From Acinetobacter zhairuonensis (lineage in GTDB: Bacteria; Pseudomonadota; Gammaproteobacteria; Pseudomonadales; Moraxellaceae), in contig NZ_JAKVIM010000007.1 of assembly GCF_022601715.1 (NCBI RefSeq), forward strand, positions 62,001 through 126,000: 64,000 bases of DNA, read 5' to 3'. Below are positions 17,823 to 26,852 of the stretch, one piece after another. The notes beneath the pieces are model-generated. The model saw nothing but the letters and a program-made list of their open reading frames with translations. It was not told where the DNA came from and did not search any database. The position numbers were made by a program, and so were the translations under genes. Each line of letters opens with the position of its first letter. The first letter of the stretch is position 1.

Positions 17823-17904
17823 GTCCAACTAGAAAATCGCTTTCAGTTGGACGCCATCATTCATCAGGAATTGACAGTTAGGCTAAAAAAGTTCAGGCTA
17901 ACTG
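17823..17904. repeat. Two hairpins upstream of the YccS-like gene
   Basis: GTCCAACT (17823-17830) pairs with AGTTGGAC (17845-17852), extended by an inner GAAA/TTTC pairing. CAGTTAG (17875-17881) pairs with CTAACTG (17898-17904). They fill the space between the DnaA boxes and the next gene. Their role is unknown. Confidence 0.5.
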
Positions 17905-17935
17905 AAAAGCAAAACAACCGATAAAGAATAATATT

Positions 17936-20074
17936 GTGAATCCTGTACGTCAGTTTTTCTCCAATTCGATTTTGGTGTATTGCCTGCAAATTCTGATTGT
18001 TTTGACAGGAACCACGCTAGGTTTGTTCTACACAGGACATCAACTCTTAATTGTCCCTGTCACTTTGGGTGCCATTGCCGCAGCCCTCACAGATTTTGAT
18101 GATCGACTCAGTATTCGGCTACGCAATCTGCTCTATGTCTGTATTTTATTTTTTAGTGTCAGCAGCATTCTCGAATTTTTAGCCCCTTATAAACTGCTGT
18201 TTATTCTTTATTTATCTTTATCCAGTGCCTTGCTGATTTTATTGGGTGCACTCGGGCAACGTTATGCCGCCATTTCTTTTGGCACTATCTTGCTCTCCAT
18301 TTACACCATGTTTGGACTGGGTGAATATCAAGCGTGGTATCAGCAGCCTTATTATTTTGTTTTGGGGGCAATCTGGTATGGGCTCAGCTCCATTCTGTTT
18401 TACTTGCTCAAACCTACACAGGCTGTTCAGGACAATTTAGCGCAAAGTTTTCAGCAACTCGCCACCTTATTACAGGCAAAAGCACGGTTATTTGACCCCG
18501 ATAATATTGATAATGTTGAAAGTCTGCTGTTTGAGGTTTCCTTGCAAAATGCGCAAGTGGTGCAACGCTTAAATCATTGCAAAGCCTCACTCCTCACCCG
18601 TTTAAAAGCCTCACGTGCCAATCAAAAAACCATTTACTGGCTGAATCTGTACTTTCTGGCACAAGACATTCATGAGCAGGCGACTTCCAATTATTTGCAT
18701 TATGAAAATATTCATCGCAACTTTAGCCGTACCGATTTAATCTTTCGGATTCAAAAAAATATTCGCTTGCAAGCCAACTCCTGTCAACAATTGGCAAACT
18801 CGATCTTACAGCAACAGACTTTTCAGCTAGATCCTTCTCATGCCTCAGCTTTGGCACATTTAGAGTCCTCCATGCACAGCTGGATTCAGGACAATCCGCA
18901 TAATATTGAAGTGAAAAACTTGGGCTTGGTGCTGAGAAATTTACGCAATGTCCAAGAGCAATTTGCCAATCTAGCAATCGAGCAAGACCAATACCAGCAG
19001 CACTATTCTGCACATCAAGACAATTTAGACCTGTTAGATGATGACATTCAGGACCTACAGGACTTATGGCTAAAGCTACGTCAACATTTAACACCGCAAT
19101 CGGCATTGTTTAGACATGCAGTACGTATTGCCTTTGTCTTTGCAGTCGGTTATGCCTTTTCCTTATTACCCTTTGCCAAAAATGGCTACTGGATATTATT
19201 AACCAGTTTATTTGTCTGCCAAATCAGTTACTTCGCCACTAAAAGTCGTTTAAAACTGCGTACTTTAGGTACACTGCTGGGTGTAATTTTAGGCGTACCA
19301 CTGCTGTATTTTGTACCCAGTATTGAAGGGCAACTGATTCTCACCATTTTATGTGGCGTGGCATTTTTCTATCTACGCTCGCAAAAATACGCCATCGCCA
19401 CCCTGATGGCGACCTTGATGGTACTGCTGATTTTTAACCTGAAAGGTGCAGGCTATGAAATTATTTTGCCACGCATTATTGATACCCTGCTCGGCTGTTT
19501 TATTGCATGGTTTGCAGTCAGTACCATTTGGCCAGACTGGAATTTCCGTAATATCTCCAAAAACATCCAAAATAGCAGTCAAGCCACCTTGGATTATTTC
19601 AGCGTGATTGTAGAACAGTATCAACATGGTAAAGATAATAGCATTGCATACCGTAAGGCACGGCGCTTGGCACATAACGCACAAATTGAACTGTCCAGCA
19701 TGATTTCTAGTCTCAGTACCGAACCACAACCGATCGCTGAACTGATTCAGCATGCCTTCCGCTATTTGGTCTATAGTCATAGCCAACTCAGTTATATTTC
19801 GGCTTTGGGCAGTCATCGGAAACAGCTTCAAGATCCGCAAATTCTAGAGCTCATGCACTGGTGTTTACAGACGTTGAATCATAGCCTGATCCTGCAACAA
19901 GCATTAGATCAAGCACAGATCCAACACAAACTGGATGAACTTCAAGGCATGAGCAACGATCCTGAATTGCCTGAAGATTGGCAATTGATACTGAAACAAA
20001 TGAGTCTGTTACTAGAAACCTTGCCTGAACTGTTAAGCCTGAAACAACGCCTATTGGCATTAGACATTAAATAA
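17936..20074 (+). CDS. YccS/FUSC-family inner-membrane transporter
   Basis: The 712-residue protein has the two-half layout of the YccS/YhfK (FUSC-related) family. N-terminal helices fill residues of about 10-150, a long helical cytoplasmic stretch spans about 160-390, a second helix bundle spans about 395-530 (containing SLLPFAKNGYWILLTSLFVCQ), and a helical tail ends the protein. Family members are thought to export aromatic acids or related compounds, but substrates are mostly unproven. The start is a GTG at 17936, chosen because it gives the FFSNSILVYCLQI family N-terminus. It is not obviously in an operon. Confidence 0.85.
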   Translation: MNPVRQFFSNSILVYCLQILIVLTGTTLGLFYTGHQLLIVPVTLGAIAAALTDFDDRLSIRLRNLLYVCILFFSVSSILEFLAPYKLLFILYLSLSSALLILLGALGQRYAAISFGTILLSIYTMFGLGEYQAWYQQPYYFVLGAIWYGLSSILFYLLKPTQAVQDNLAQSFQQLATLLQAKARLFDPDNIDNVESLLFEVSLQNAQVVQRLNHCKASLLTRLKASRANQKTIYWLNLYFLAQDIHEQATSNYLHYENIHRNFSRTDLIFRIQKNIRLQANSCQQLANSILQQQTFQLDPSHASALAHLESSMHSWIQDNPHNIEVKNLGLVLRNLRNVQEQFANLAIEQDQYQQHYSAHQDNLDLLDDDIQDLQDLWLKLRQHLTPQSALFRHAVRIAFVFAVGYAFSLLPFAKNGYWILLTSLFVCQISYFATKSRLKLRTLGTLLGVILGVPLLYFVPSIEGQLILTILCGVAFFYLRSQKYAIATLMATLMVLLIFNLKGAGYEIILPRIIDTLLGCFIAWFAVSTIWPDWNFRNISKNIQNSSQATLDYFSVIVEQYQHGKDNSIAYRKARRLAHNAQIELSSMISSLSTEPQPIAELIQHAFRYLVYSHSQLSYISALGSHRKQLQDPQILELMHWCLQTLNHSLILQQALDQAQIQHKLDELQGMSNDPELPEDWQLILKQMSLLLETLPELLSLKQRLLALDIK

Positions 20075-20238
20075 ATCTGAATACGGGAAAGAACGGGTCA
20101 AATTGAAGTGCATGAGTGCTTTTAAGTTGTGACAATATTCTAGATTTAAAGTTTCACCCATCTGCTAATTTTTTATGTATAAAGATTCACCCGTTTCCGC
20201 TAGAATCGAGATTCATTCTCAATTTTATTGTTTTGAAT

Positions 20239-20523
20239 ATGACTATTAAAACCTTGCGTGTTGTTGGTTTTCTGGAAGGCTTATCTTTCCTGCTGCTCCT
20301 GTTTATTGCCATGCCATTGAAATACATTTGGGGCAATCCAATTTTGGTGAAGTACGTGGGTATGGGACACGGCATCCTGTTCATTCTATTTTTAGTTGTA
20401 TTATTTGCTGTCTGCGAAAAACAAAAATGGTCAATTAAAATGTTTATTCTCGGTTTTATTGCTTCAATTCTGCCGTTTGGACCTTTTGTGTTTGATCATA
20501 AACTCAAGAAATTTGAATCTTAA
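20239..20523 (+). CDS. DUF3817-family small membrane protein
   Basis: The 94-residue protein starts with ATG at 20239 and has three hydrophobic helices. The DUF3817 pattern is recognisable: LRVVGFLEGLSFLLLLFIAMPLKY at the N-terminus, then a KYVGMGHGILFI block, and a short basic tail after the FGPFVFD motif. These proteins are inner-membrane and their role is unknown. The longer in-frame reading from 20116 has no family support. It converges with craA. Confidence 0.8.
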   Translation: MTIKTLRVVGFLEGLSFLLLLFIAMPLKYIWGNPILVKYVGMGHGILFILFLVVLFAVCEKQKWSIKMFILGFIASILPFGPFVFDHKLKKFES

Positions 20524-20540
20524 GTGATGCCACGATTGCC

Positions 20541-20580
20541 GAAAAAAAACCGTCAAACAGGCATCTATATGCCTGTTTGA
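20541..20580 (-). terminator. Terminator of craA
   Basis: TCAAACAGGCAT (20553-20564) and ATGCCTGTTTGA (20569-20580) form a perfect 12-base stem with a four-base loop. On the minus strand it is followed after three bases by eight T. Confidence 0.85.
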
Positions 20581-20599
20581 GCAGAGTTTTCATTCCGAG

Positions 20600-21829
20600 T
20601 TAAAACTCACCTTTGACTTTACGTTCCAGCAAGACCTGCTGCAACATGCGTCGTGGAAAACTAAACCACAGTGCAATCAAAATAAAACAAGCCAAACCAT
20701 AAGCCATCAAATGGTATTGTTGGTACAGCATACGTACCCCTTCGATGATAAAAAAGAAACTGAACATCAGCAGCATCGACACGGCGGCAGCCACAGTCCC
20801 TTTCGATACTTCAGAAGACATCAATGCAAAACGGTATAGCACCGAAAAGCTAATCCCCTCGCCAAAGCTAATTAAAGTCATTCCTATAATTAAGCAGATG
20901 AGGAAATAATCTCGCCAAAAGATCCCCGCCAAAATCAGCAGCGTACCCAACAGCATAATTGGCAAACCAATCATCACCGTTTTACCCAAAGCCAGTCGGT
21001 CAATGATTTTTATCAGCACCAAATTGCCCGCAATCAGACCACCCAGCACAGGAAATTGCGCCAGACCGTATTGCAAGCTGGTGAGTTTTAATTCTTCTAC
21101 CAGCATCACAGGTGAAAGTGCAATCCATAACATCAAAGGCATACTGACCATCGGCAATGCCAAGGTTAATCCAAGAAAACGCTTATTTTGATAGACCCGT
21201 TTAAAGTCTGCAAAAATATAGCGTACTGGCTGTTTCACCACGGTCGCTTGGGTGGCTGGCATTTTCGCTTTTAAACCAAACCAACTCAGAAATGCCAACA
21301 CTGCGATGCCGATAAAGCCCCAATGCCATGACACGTGGTCAATCAGAAATGCGCCTAAAACAGGTCCCAGCAAAGGTGCCAACAAGGAAATATTGGCCAT
21401 CAGCGCCATGACTTTAATGGCATCCCGCTCTTCAAACGTTTCCTGAATAGCAGCATAACCTACGGCTGAAATCACGGTTAATCCAATGCCTTGTAAAAAG
21501 CGCAGCGCAAGGAATTGCTCGATATTGTGAGTGAGTAAAATTAGTAAGCAGCAGACACTAAAAAACAGTACGCCTGTGAGCAGGACTTTTTTACGCCCCA
21601 ATCGATCTGACAATGGACCCAACAGCCATGCCACACAGGCACCACCCAGCAAATAAAAAGACATGGAAGAAGGTGCCCAACTGCTGCTAACCCCAAATTC
21701 TTTGGTGATGGCCAGCATGGCGGGTTGGACTAAATCATTTCCGATATAGACGGAAAACTCGAACAGCACCAAGGCTAAAGGAAACATCAGCGTAGCGCGG
21801 TTCAACGTGGTCGTTTGAACTTTTTGCAT
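20600..21829 (-). CDS. craA: MFS drug efflux transporter of the MdfA/CraA type
   Basis: The 409-residue protein has twelve membrane helices and strongly matches, from memory, A. baumannii CraA, a chloramphenicol efflux pump related to E. coli MdfA. Helix 1 carries the MdfA acidic pair: Glu24 in VLFEFSVYIG and Asp32 in GNDLVQP. The MFS loop signature PLSDRLGRKKVLLTG is present near residue 77, followed by ALRFLQGIGLTVISA. Substrates beyond chloramphenicol cannot be read here. It ends at a strong terminator facing the DUF3817 gene. Confidence 0.85.
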   Translation of the reverse strand: MQKVQTTTLNRATLMFPLALVLFEFSVYIGNDLVQPAMLAITKEFGVSSSWAPSSMSFYLLGGACVAWLLGPLSDRLGRKKVLLTGVLFFSVCCLLILLTHNIEQFLALRFLQGIGLTVISAVGYAAIQETFEERDAIKVMALMANISLLAPLLGPVLGAFLIDHVSWHWGFIGIAVLAFLSWFGLKAKMPATQATVVKQPVRYIFADFKRVYQNKRFLGLTLALPMVSMPLMLWIALSPVMLVEELKLTSLQYGLAQFPVLGGLIAGNLVLIKIIDRLALGKTVMIGLPIMLLGTLLILAGIFWRDYFLICLIIGMTLISFGEGISFSVLYRFALMSSEVSKGTVAAAVSMLLMFSFFFIIEGVRMLYQQYHLMAYGLACFILIALWFSFPRRMLQQVLLERKVKGEF

Positions 21830-22036
21830 TATTTTCTACAGATCATGATGGTCTGGTCGAGGTCTTACGCTATTTTTCGGGAGATAAGCGTCAGCCCAAT
21901 GACCAGCACTGAGAGATTTATTTAAATTACGTTTTTTTGAATGCGCTAAGGTTTAGCGGCTTAATACACCGTATTCACAAGGTGTCTAAGACATTTTAAG
22001 CAATTTCAATTGTGAGATTTTTATCACTCAAGCTAG

Positions 22037-22062
22037 TACACCCACTAGGTCAAGTGGGTGTA
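22037..22062. repeat. Nine-base perfect inverted repeat between craA and the MHS gene
   Basis: TACACCCAC (22037-22045) and GTGGGTGTA (22054-22062) flank an eight-base loop. It lies 46 bases past the end of the MHS gene (which ends at 22108 on the minus strand) and upstream of craA. No T run follows on either strand, so it may be an operator or a weak terminator. The rest of the gap holds nothing else I can name. Confidence 0.5.
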
Positions 22063-22107
22063 GTTTAGCAGTTTATCGATTGGGAATTGTAATTTTTATT
22101 GGTATCG

Positions 22108-23445
22108 CTAAGCAGAGATTTCTGTTTTGATTTTGAGCGTATCTTTTTTCCGATGCGGATGATCTGGCTTCATAAATAAAGAACAGATAATTGCAAAGAC
22201 TGCCATGCCCGCAATATAGCCGATAATTAAATGTGGGCTGCCATCGCCAATACTCAACAATTTAGTGGCAATGAGTGGGGCTAAACCACCTCCCAGTACA
22301 CCCGCAAACTGGACTGAAATCGAAATACCGCTATAACGAATCTCAGCAGGGAATTGTCGTGCAAATAATTGAGCTTGTGGCGCATACATAATCGGAAATA
22401 CCACCCCAATCGCCAATACAATTGCAGTCCAAACCAGTACGGGATCTTTAGTATCCAGCATAGTGAAAAATGGATAGCAATATAATGCCAGCAAAATCAG
22501 TCCAAACATAAACATGTTCCGTTGCCCGACTTTATCAGAAAGATGTCCACATAAAGGCGTCATCACCATAATTAAGCCCGCACCACAGATCGTTGCAAAT
22601 AGAATATCCTGGCGAGGAATTCCTAGTTTGGTGGTGGTATACGCCAAGGCAAAAGTAGAGGCAATATAAAACCAAGCATTCTCAGCAGCACGTGCAAAAA
22701 TAATCGTCAGGAGTTCACGAGGATGATTTTTAAAGACTTGCATTGCTGGCACTTTAATTTCTTGTGCCTGTTCTTTGACCTTTTCAAAATCAGGGGATTC
22801 GGGCACTTTCACGCGAATATACCAACCCACGCCAAGGAGCAAAATGCTGGCTAGGAAAGGTAAACGCCAGCCCCAACTAAAAAGCGTCGCCTCCGGCAAT
22901 AAAGACACTGCGCCTAAAGCAAGTGAAGCCAAGAGTAAGCCTCCTCCTGCGCTTGCCTGAGGTAAGCTGCCCCAAAAGCCTTTTCCGCCTTCAGGTGCAT
23001 GCTCAACTGCCATCAGTACCGCACCGCCCCACTCTCCGCCCATTGCCATCCCTTGAATAAAACGGAGGACGACCAGAAAGAACGTTGCCCAATATCCAAT
23101 ACTTTCATAAGTCGGCAACAAACCAATTAATACGGTGGGAATCCCCATCATAATCAAGGTGGTTAAGAGCATGGCTTTACGACCAATCTTGTCGCCAAAA
23201 TGCCCAAAAACAATACCGCCTAATGGTCGACCAATAAATCCAACGGCGTAGGTGGCAAAAGCAGCCAATACTCCCGTCAAAGGATCAAGATTTGGGAAAA
23301 AAAGTTTATTGAAAATCAGTGCAGCTGCTGCACCATAAATAAAAAAGTCATACCATTCAATTGTAGTTCCGACCATGCTTGAAATACCAGCCAGCCGATG
23401 CGAAGACTTTTTAGCTTGCGAATCTGATCCTTGTCGCTGTTCCAT
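22108..23445 (-). CDS. Metabolite:H+ symporter (MHS-family MFS)
   Basis: The protein has the TIGR00883-type MHS pattern of ShiA/ProP-like proton symporters. The N-terminal helix carries GTTIEWYDFFIYGAAAA, followed by GRPLGGIVFGHFGDKIGRK, then AMGGEWGGAVLMAVEHAPEGGKGFWGSLPQ and a third GHLSDKVGQRN repeat. These proteins import small organic acids or betaines; the substrate is not shown. I chose the second ATG (23445), which has AGAGG six bases upstream, over the ATG at 23460. It is divergent from a PAS-LuxR regulator that may control it. Confidence 0.86.
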   Translation of the reverse strand: MEQRQGSDSQAKKSSHRLAGISSMVGTTIEWYDFFIYGAAAALIFNKLFFPNLDPLTGVLAAFATYAVGFIGRPLGGIVFGHFGDKIGRKAMLLTTLIMMGIPTVLIGLLPTYESIGYWATFFLVVLRFIQGMAMGGEWGGAVLMAVEHAPEGGKGFWGSLPQASAGGGLLLASLALGAVSLLPEATLFSWGWRLPFLASILLLGVGWYIRVKVPESPDFEKVKEQAQEIKVPAMQVFKNHPRELLTIIFARAAENAWFYIASTFALAYTTTKLGIPRQDILFATICGAGLIMVMTPLCGHLSDKVGQRNMFMFGLILLALYCYPFFTMLDTKDPVLVWTAIVLAIGVVFPIMYAPQAQLFARQFPAEIRYSGISISVQFAGVLGGGLAPLIATKLLSIGDGSPHLIIGYIAGMAVFAIICSLFMKPDHPHRKKDTLKIKTEISA

Positions 23446-23654
23446 ATGCACCTCTTCCATTTCTAAGTATTGTTATCCTTGCATCACAGTTGAAGAACCG
23501 TTTCTGATTACTTTTAAATAATGTGATTGGATTTACTTTCTTATTGCTTTGGTTCTATTTAATCATTTGATCGATAATATTGAAGGAAACCAAACTCCTC
23601 GATTCGCTCTTCACTATATTTTTCTAATGTGGTCTAGCTTTTTTACTGAGTCAA

Positions 23655-23681
23655 CCTACTTAATTACTTAAGTAGTTTTTT
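23655..23681 (+). terminator. Orphan rho-independent terminator on the + strand
   Basis: CTACTTAA (23656-23663) and TTAAGTAG (23668-23675) make an eight-base stem with a four-base loop and are followed by six T. No + strand gene is seen upstream: the MHS gene runs the other way. The 440-base gap from 23446 to 23885 is otherwise AT-rich. Confidence 0.55.
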
Positions 23682-23885
23682 GTTTTAAATTAATTTATTT
23701 AATTACAATATCTTATAAAATAAAAAGTTAAAAAATGTTCTAAAACCTGAGTTTATATATCAAGGACAGCGGGATATAAAATTATAAATTAGACAATCAG
23801 AAAAATTAAAATGCGTACTTTTTTACAATTGCTTATTCTAGGGATGTGGCTATATTACTTATTATACTAAGTACGGATACTTAAT

Positions 23886-24458
23886 ATGATGAATTATAAT
23901 AAATTGGCTTTTGACTTTAGCCCAGCCCCTATTGTTGTACTCAGTAATCGGCATATGGTCGAAATGAATAGTGCCTTTGCACTGATGTTTGGCTATGAGC
24001 GTGAAGAATTGATAAATCATTCCATTATTAAAATTTTTCCAAGCATTGAAGACTATGAAAAAGTCGGGAATGATGCCTTACAAAGTCTGTTGCAAAAAAA
24101 TAGCCTGTATTATTCCGATCAACGTTTTATGCAACACAAGAATGGGGAAATTTTCTGGACACATACGCATGGGCGCACACTCACCCCTGAAGATCCCTTT
24201 AAATTAATGGTTTGGCACTTTGAGCGTAAAGAACAACATCCGCTAATTACCCAGCAGAAGCTGACTAAACGTGAATCCGAGATTACCCAACTGATTGTGA
24301 ATGGATTAACTTGCAAAGAAATAGCAAGGAAGCTGTCGCTCTCCCATCGCACTGTAGAAGTCCATAAAGCTAATTTAATGAAAAAACTCGGTGTACATTC
24401 CAAACAAGAACTGAGTTCTAAAATTATTATTCAAAATAGCCTGACGCATCTTGAATAG
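23886..24458 (+). CDS. PAS-domain LuxR-type transcriptional regulator
   Basis: The 190-residue protein has an N-terminal PAS sensor domain (residues of about 10-115, with [16 protein letters not shown] and the [18 protein letters not shown] block) and a C-terminal LuxR/GerE helix-turn-helix (126-182: [46 protein letters not shown]). It has no receiver domain. The PAS probably binds a small ligand or cofactor, but no ligand is shown. A start at the adjacent ATG one codon later is equally possible. It is divergent from the MHS symporter, so it plausibly controls that gene. Confidence 0.88.
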   Translation: MMNYNKLAFDFSPAPIVVLSNRHMVEMNSAFALMFGYEREELINHSIIKIFPSIEDYEKVGNDALQSLLQKNSLYYSDQRFMQHKNGEIFWTHTHGRTLTPEDPFKLMVWHFERKEQHPLITQQKLTKRESEITQLIVNGLTCKEIARKLSLSHRTVEVHKANLMKKLGVHSKQELSSKIIIQNSLTHLE

Positions 24459-24488
24459 TTCTGTGCATTCTAGTGCTTCAATTATGAA

Positions 24489-24512
24489 AAAGGCGTAATT
24501 GAATACGCCTTT
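24489..24512. terminator. Terminator between luxR-type gene and lipoprotein gene
   Basis: AAAGGCGTA and TACGCCTTT pair around a six-base loop, between the two converging genes. The T run is short. Confidence 0.6.
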
Positions 24513-24538
24513 GATCCATCTAATTCGTGCCGACTAAA

Positions 24539-24910
24539 TTAAGGACACGGTTTGGTCTGGAAAGTCTTGGTATTTTTACCACGCATACATTGGTACGATT
24601 TTTCGGTTTCAACCAATTTCCAGCCATTATCCATATGCTTAAAACTATAAATAGTACGAATTGAACGAACCGAATCATCCATTAAGCCGGTTTCCGTCAC
24701 TTTCACTTGTGCAGCCGTTGGCGCTTCTACACTGTTAAAAAATTGACGAATTTCAACAGTTGATAATTCTTTGACCAAATCTGGGCGCTGTTTTAATACT
24801 TGCGCTAAAGGTGTGTCTGAACTGCTAACTTTATTGACTAAATTCTGAGTGGTGGCACAGCCTGCCAATAACCCCAAACACAAGGCTGAAACCGCAGCTA
24901 AACGCAACAT
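24539..24910 (-). CDS. Small lipoprotein of unknown function
   Basis: Reading from the ATG at 24910 gives 123 residues starting MLRLAAVSALCLGLLAGCATT, a lipoprotein signal with Cys18 as the lipid site. The mature part has a Gln/Lys-rich helix (about 30-65), then a beta-like region VKVTETGLMDDSVRSIRTIYSFKHMDNG and a final pair of Cys (YQCMRGK, KPCP) that may form a disulphide. I do not recognise the family. A longer in-frame reading to 25042 runs into the next gene's terminator and is unlikely. Confidence 0.65.
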   Translation of the reverse strand: MLRLAAVSALCLGLLAGCATTQNLVNKVSSSDTPLAQVLKQRPDLVKELSTVEIRQFFNSVEAPTAAQVKVTETGLMDDSVRSIRTIYSFKHMDNGWKLVETEKSYQCMRGKNTKTFQTKPCP

Positions 24911-25033
24911 GACAAATTCCCCATAGTTATCATTACACCCGTAATGATGCAATGCTTGAGCACATAACTCTATGGCAACAATGTAGCGATTGTTTTTCTG
25001 GGTTGAATTTTTTATCTTTTTTATTAATACAAT

Positions 25034-25065
25034 AAAAAACACCGCAATGTTGCCATTACGGTGTT
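25034..25065 (-). terminator. Terminator of the FAD-linked oxidase gene
   Basis: On the minus strand AACACCGTAATG and CATTGCGGTGTT (one G-U) form a 12-base stem with a four-base loop followed by a T run. Confidence 0.85.
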
Positions 25066-25087
25066 AAGTATTTCATTCGAAGTGAAC

Positions 25088-26497
25088 TTATAAATCGAAT
25101 AATTTACCTGGGTTCATAATGCCATTTGGATCGAAGACTTTTTTCAAGGCTTTCATGTATTCAATTTCTTCAGCACTACGTGAATATTCCAAATATGGCT
25201 TTTTGGTCATCCCTACACCATGTTCGGCAGAGATTGAACCATCATATTTTTTCACGGTTTCAAACACGTATTTATTTACCACCTGACATTTGGCAAAGAA
25301 TTCATCTTTGCTTAAATTCTCAGGTTTCAAAATGTTTAAGTGCAAGTTACCGTCACCAATATGACCAAACCAGCAAATTTCAAAGTCAGGATAGTTACTT
25401 GCCACAATTGCATCAATTTCTTGAATAAATGCAGGTACATGCGTAATCAAAACTGAAATGTCATTTTTGTATGGGGTAAAAGGCGCGATAGATTCAGAAA
25501 TATCTTCACGCAAACGCCATAAGCTTTCCACTTGCTCAAGGCTTTGGCTCAATACGCCATCCAGCACCCACCCCTGCTCCATGCAGTGTTCAAAAATTTC
25601 CATTGCCTTGTCCATAATTGGCTCAAACGGCGCTTCAAATTCAAGTAACACGTAGAATGGACATTGTGTTTCAAATGGACGTTGCACTAGACCATGATCC
25701 AGCACTTTCTGCATTGCCAATTCACCAAAGAATTCAAATGCAGTTAAGTCAATTTTGGCTTGGAAGGCATGTAGAACAGGCATCACCGCATCAAAATCAG
25801 GGACACCCAACACCATCACTTGTAGGTCTTGCGGTTGACGCTCTAATTTAATTTCAGCCTCAGTCACTAAGCCTAAAGTACCTTCGCCACCAATAAATAA
25901 ATGCTGTAGTGCATACCCCGTGGCATTTTTAATCATGCCTTTGTTTAAACGTAAGATGTCGCCTTTCCCTGTCACTACAGTTAAGCCCAACACCCAGTTA
26001 CGGGTCATGCCGTACTTAATCACTTTAATGCCGCCCGCATTGGTGCCAATATTGCCACCAATTTGTGAAGAACCCGCAGAAGCAAAATCTACTGGATAGT
26101 ACATGCCTTGTTCTTCAGCATAACTCTGTAATTGTTCAGTCACGACGCCCGCTTGTACGCGCACCATGCGGTCGGCAGGAAAAAATTCCAGAATCTGGTT
26201 CATTTTGTCCATGCTCACCACAATTTCACCATTGGCTGCCACAGCACCCGCAGATAAACCAGTACGACCACCCGATGGCGTCACAGCAACATTAAATTGA
26301 TTCGCAAGCTTAACAATCGCTTGAACTTGTTCAGTCGTTGCAGGGAAAACGATCACAGATGGGTTTGGATCAAAGTGTTTGGTATAATCCCGACCCCAAT
26401 TTTGCAGGCTATCGGTATCCGTTTTAATACGGTTTTCGCCAACAATTTCGGTCAATTGGGTCAACAACTCTGGGGTTAAAGCGACTGGAGCATTCAT
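25088..26497 (-). CDS. FAD-linked oxidase, probable D-2-hydroxyglutarate dehydrogenase
   Basis: The 469-residue protein has the FAD-binding type 4 (PCMH) domain and C-terminal FAD-oxidase domain of D-2-hydroxy-acid dehydrogenases. The FAD block reads VTPSGGRTGLSAGAV near residues 75-89, then SQIGGNIGTNAGGIK. The C-terminal CWFGHIGDGNLHLN carries metal/substrate histidines, and EHGVGMTKKPYLE is near the end. The start at 26497 follows an AGGT site. It is divergent from serA across about 355 bases. In Pseudomonas, D-2-hydroxyglutarate dehydrogenase recycles the 2-hydroxyglutarate formed by SerA, so context supports that role rather than D-lactate dehydrogenase. Direct substrate evidence is absent. 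Confidence 0.82.
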   Translation of the reverse strand: MNAPVALTPELLTQLTEIVGENRIKTDTDSLQNWGRDYTKHFDPNPSVIVFPATTEQVQAIVKLANQFNVAVTPSGGRTGLSAGAVAANGEIVVSMDKMNQILEFFPADRMVRVQAGVVTEQLQSYAEEQGMYYPVDFASAGSSQIGGNIGTNAGGIKVIKYGMTRNWVLGLTVVTGKGDILRLNKGMIKNATGYALQHLFIGGEGTLGLVTEAEIKLERQPQDLQVMVLGVPDFDAVMPVLHAFQAKIDLTAFEFFGELAMQKVLDHGLVQRPFETQCPFYVLLEFEAPFEPIMDKAMEIFEHCMEQGWVLDGVLSQSLEQVESLWRLREDISESIAPFTPYKNDISVLITHVPAFIQEIDAIVASNYPDFEICWFGHIGDGNLHLNILKPENLSKDEFFAKCQVVNKYVFETVKKYDGSISAEHGVGMTKKPYLEYSRSAEEIEYMKALKKVFDPNGIMNPGKLFDL

Positions 26498-26852
26498 CGT
26501 TTTCAGACCTTGCAATGAAGTAAACAAGTGGTGTCGAATCTAATGCATTATTCAGCTGAAACTGCGTAACAAAGGAACAATAACTAGACAGCACGTGAAG
26601 TAACGGACAGTCCATCTGCACCGTATTTTTTCACGGAACATTATTATAAGCCATTTTTAGCCAAAACCCGCAGAAAATCGCGTTTTAACAAGGTTACCTT
26701 GTAAATTACAGGTTTAATTAGACCACTCACGACAAGTTGTGACGCATATTTCACCAAAATACCTGATCGCTGCGTCATAAAGGAAATGTATATCCCCCTA
26801 CGTCCTATGCTATGATACTGCGACCAAATTTGGCCTTTGTAGCGGAGCCGTA
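26498..26852. promoter_or_regulatory. Divergent control region between the FAD oxidase gene and serA
   Basis: No gene is seen in these 355 bases. The main structure is TGACGCA (26740-26746) with TGCGTCA (26771-26777), a seven-base inverted repeat 24 bases apart, which could be an operator. Its regulator is not known. Promoter hexamers were not assigned with confidence. Confidence 0.35.
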
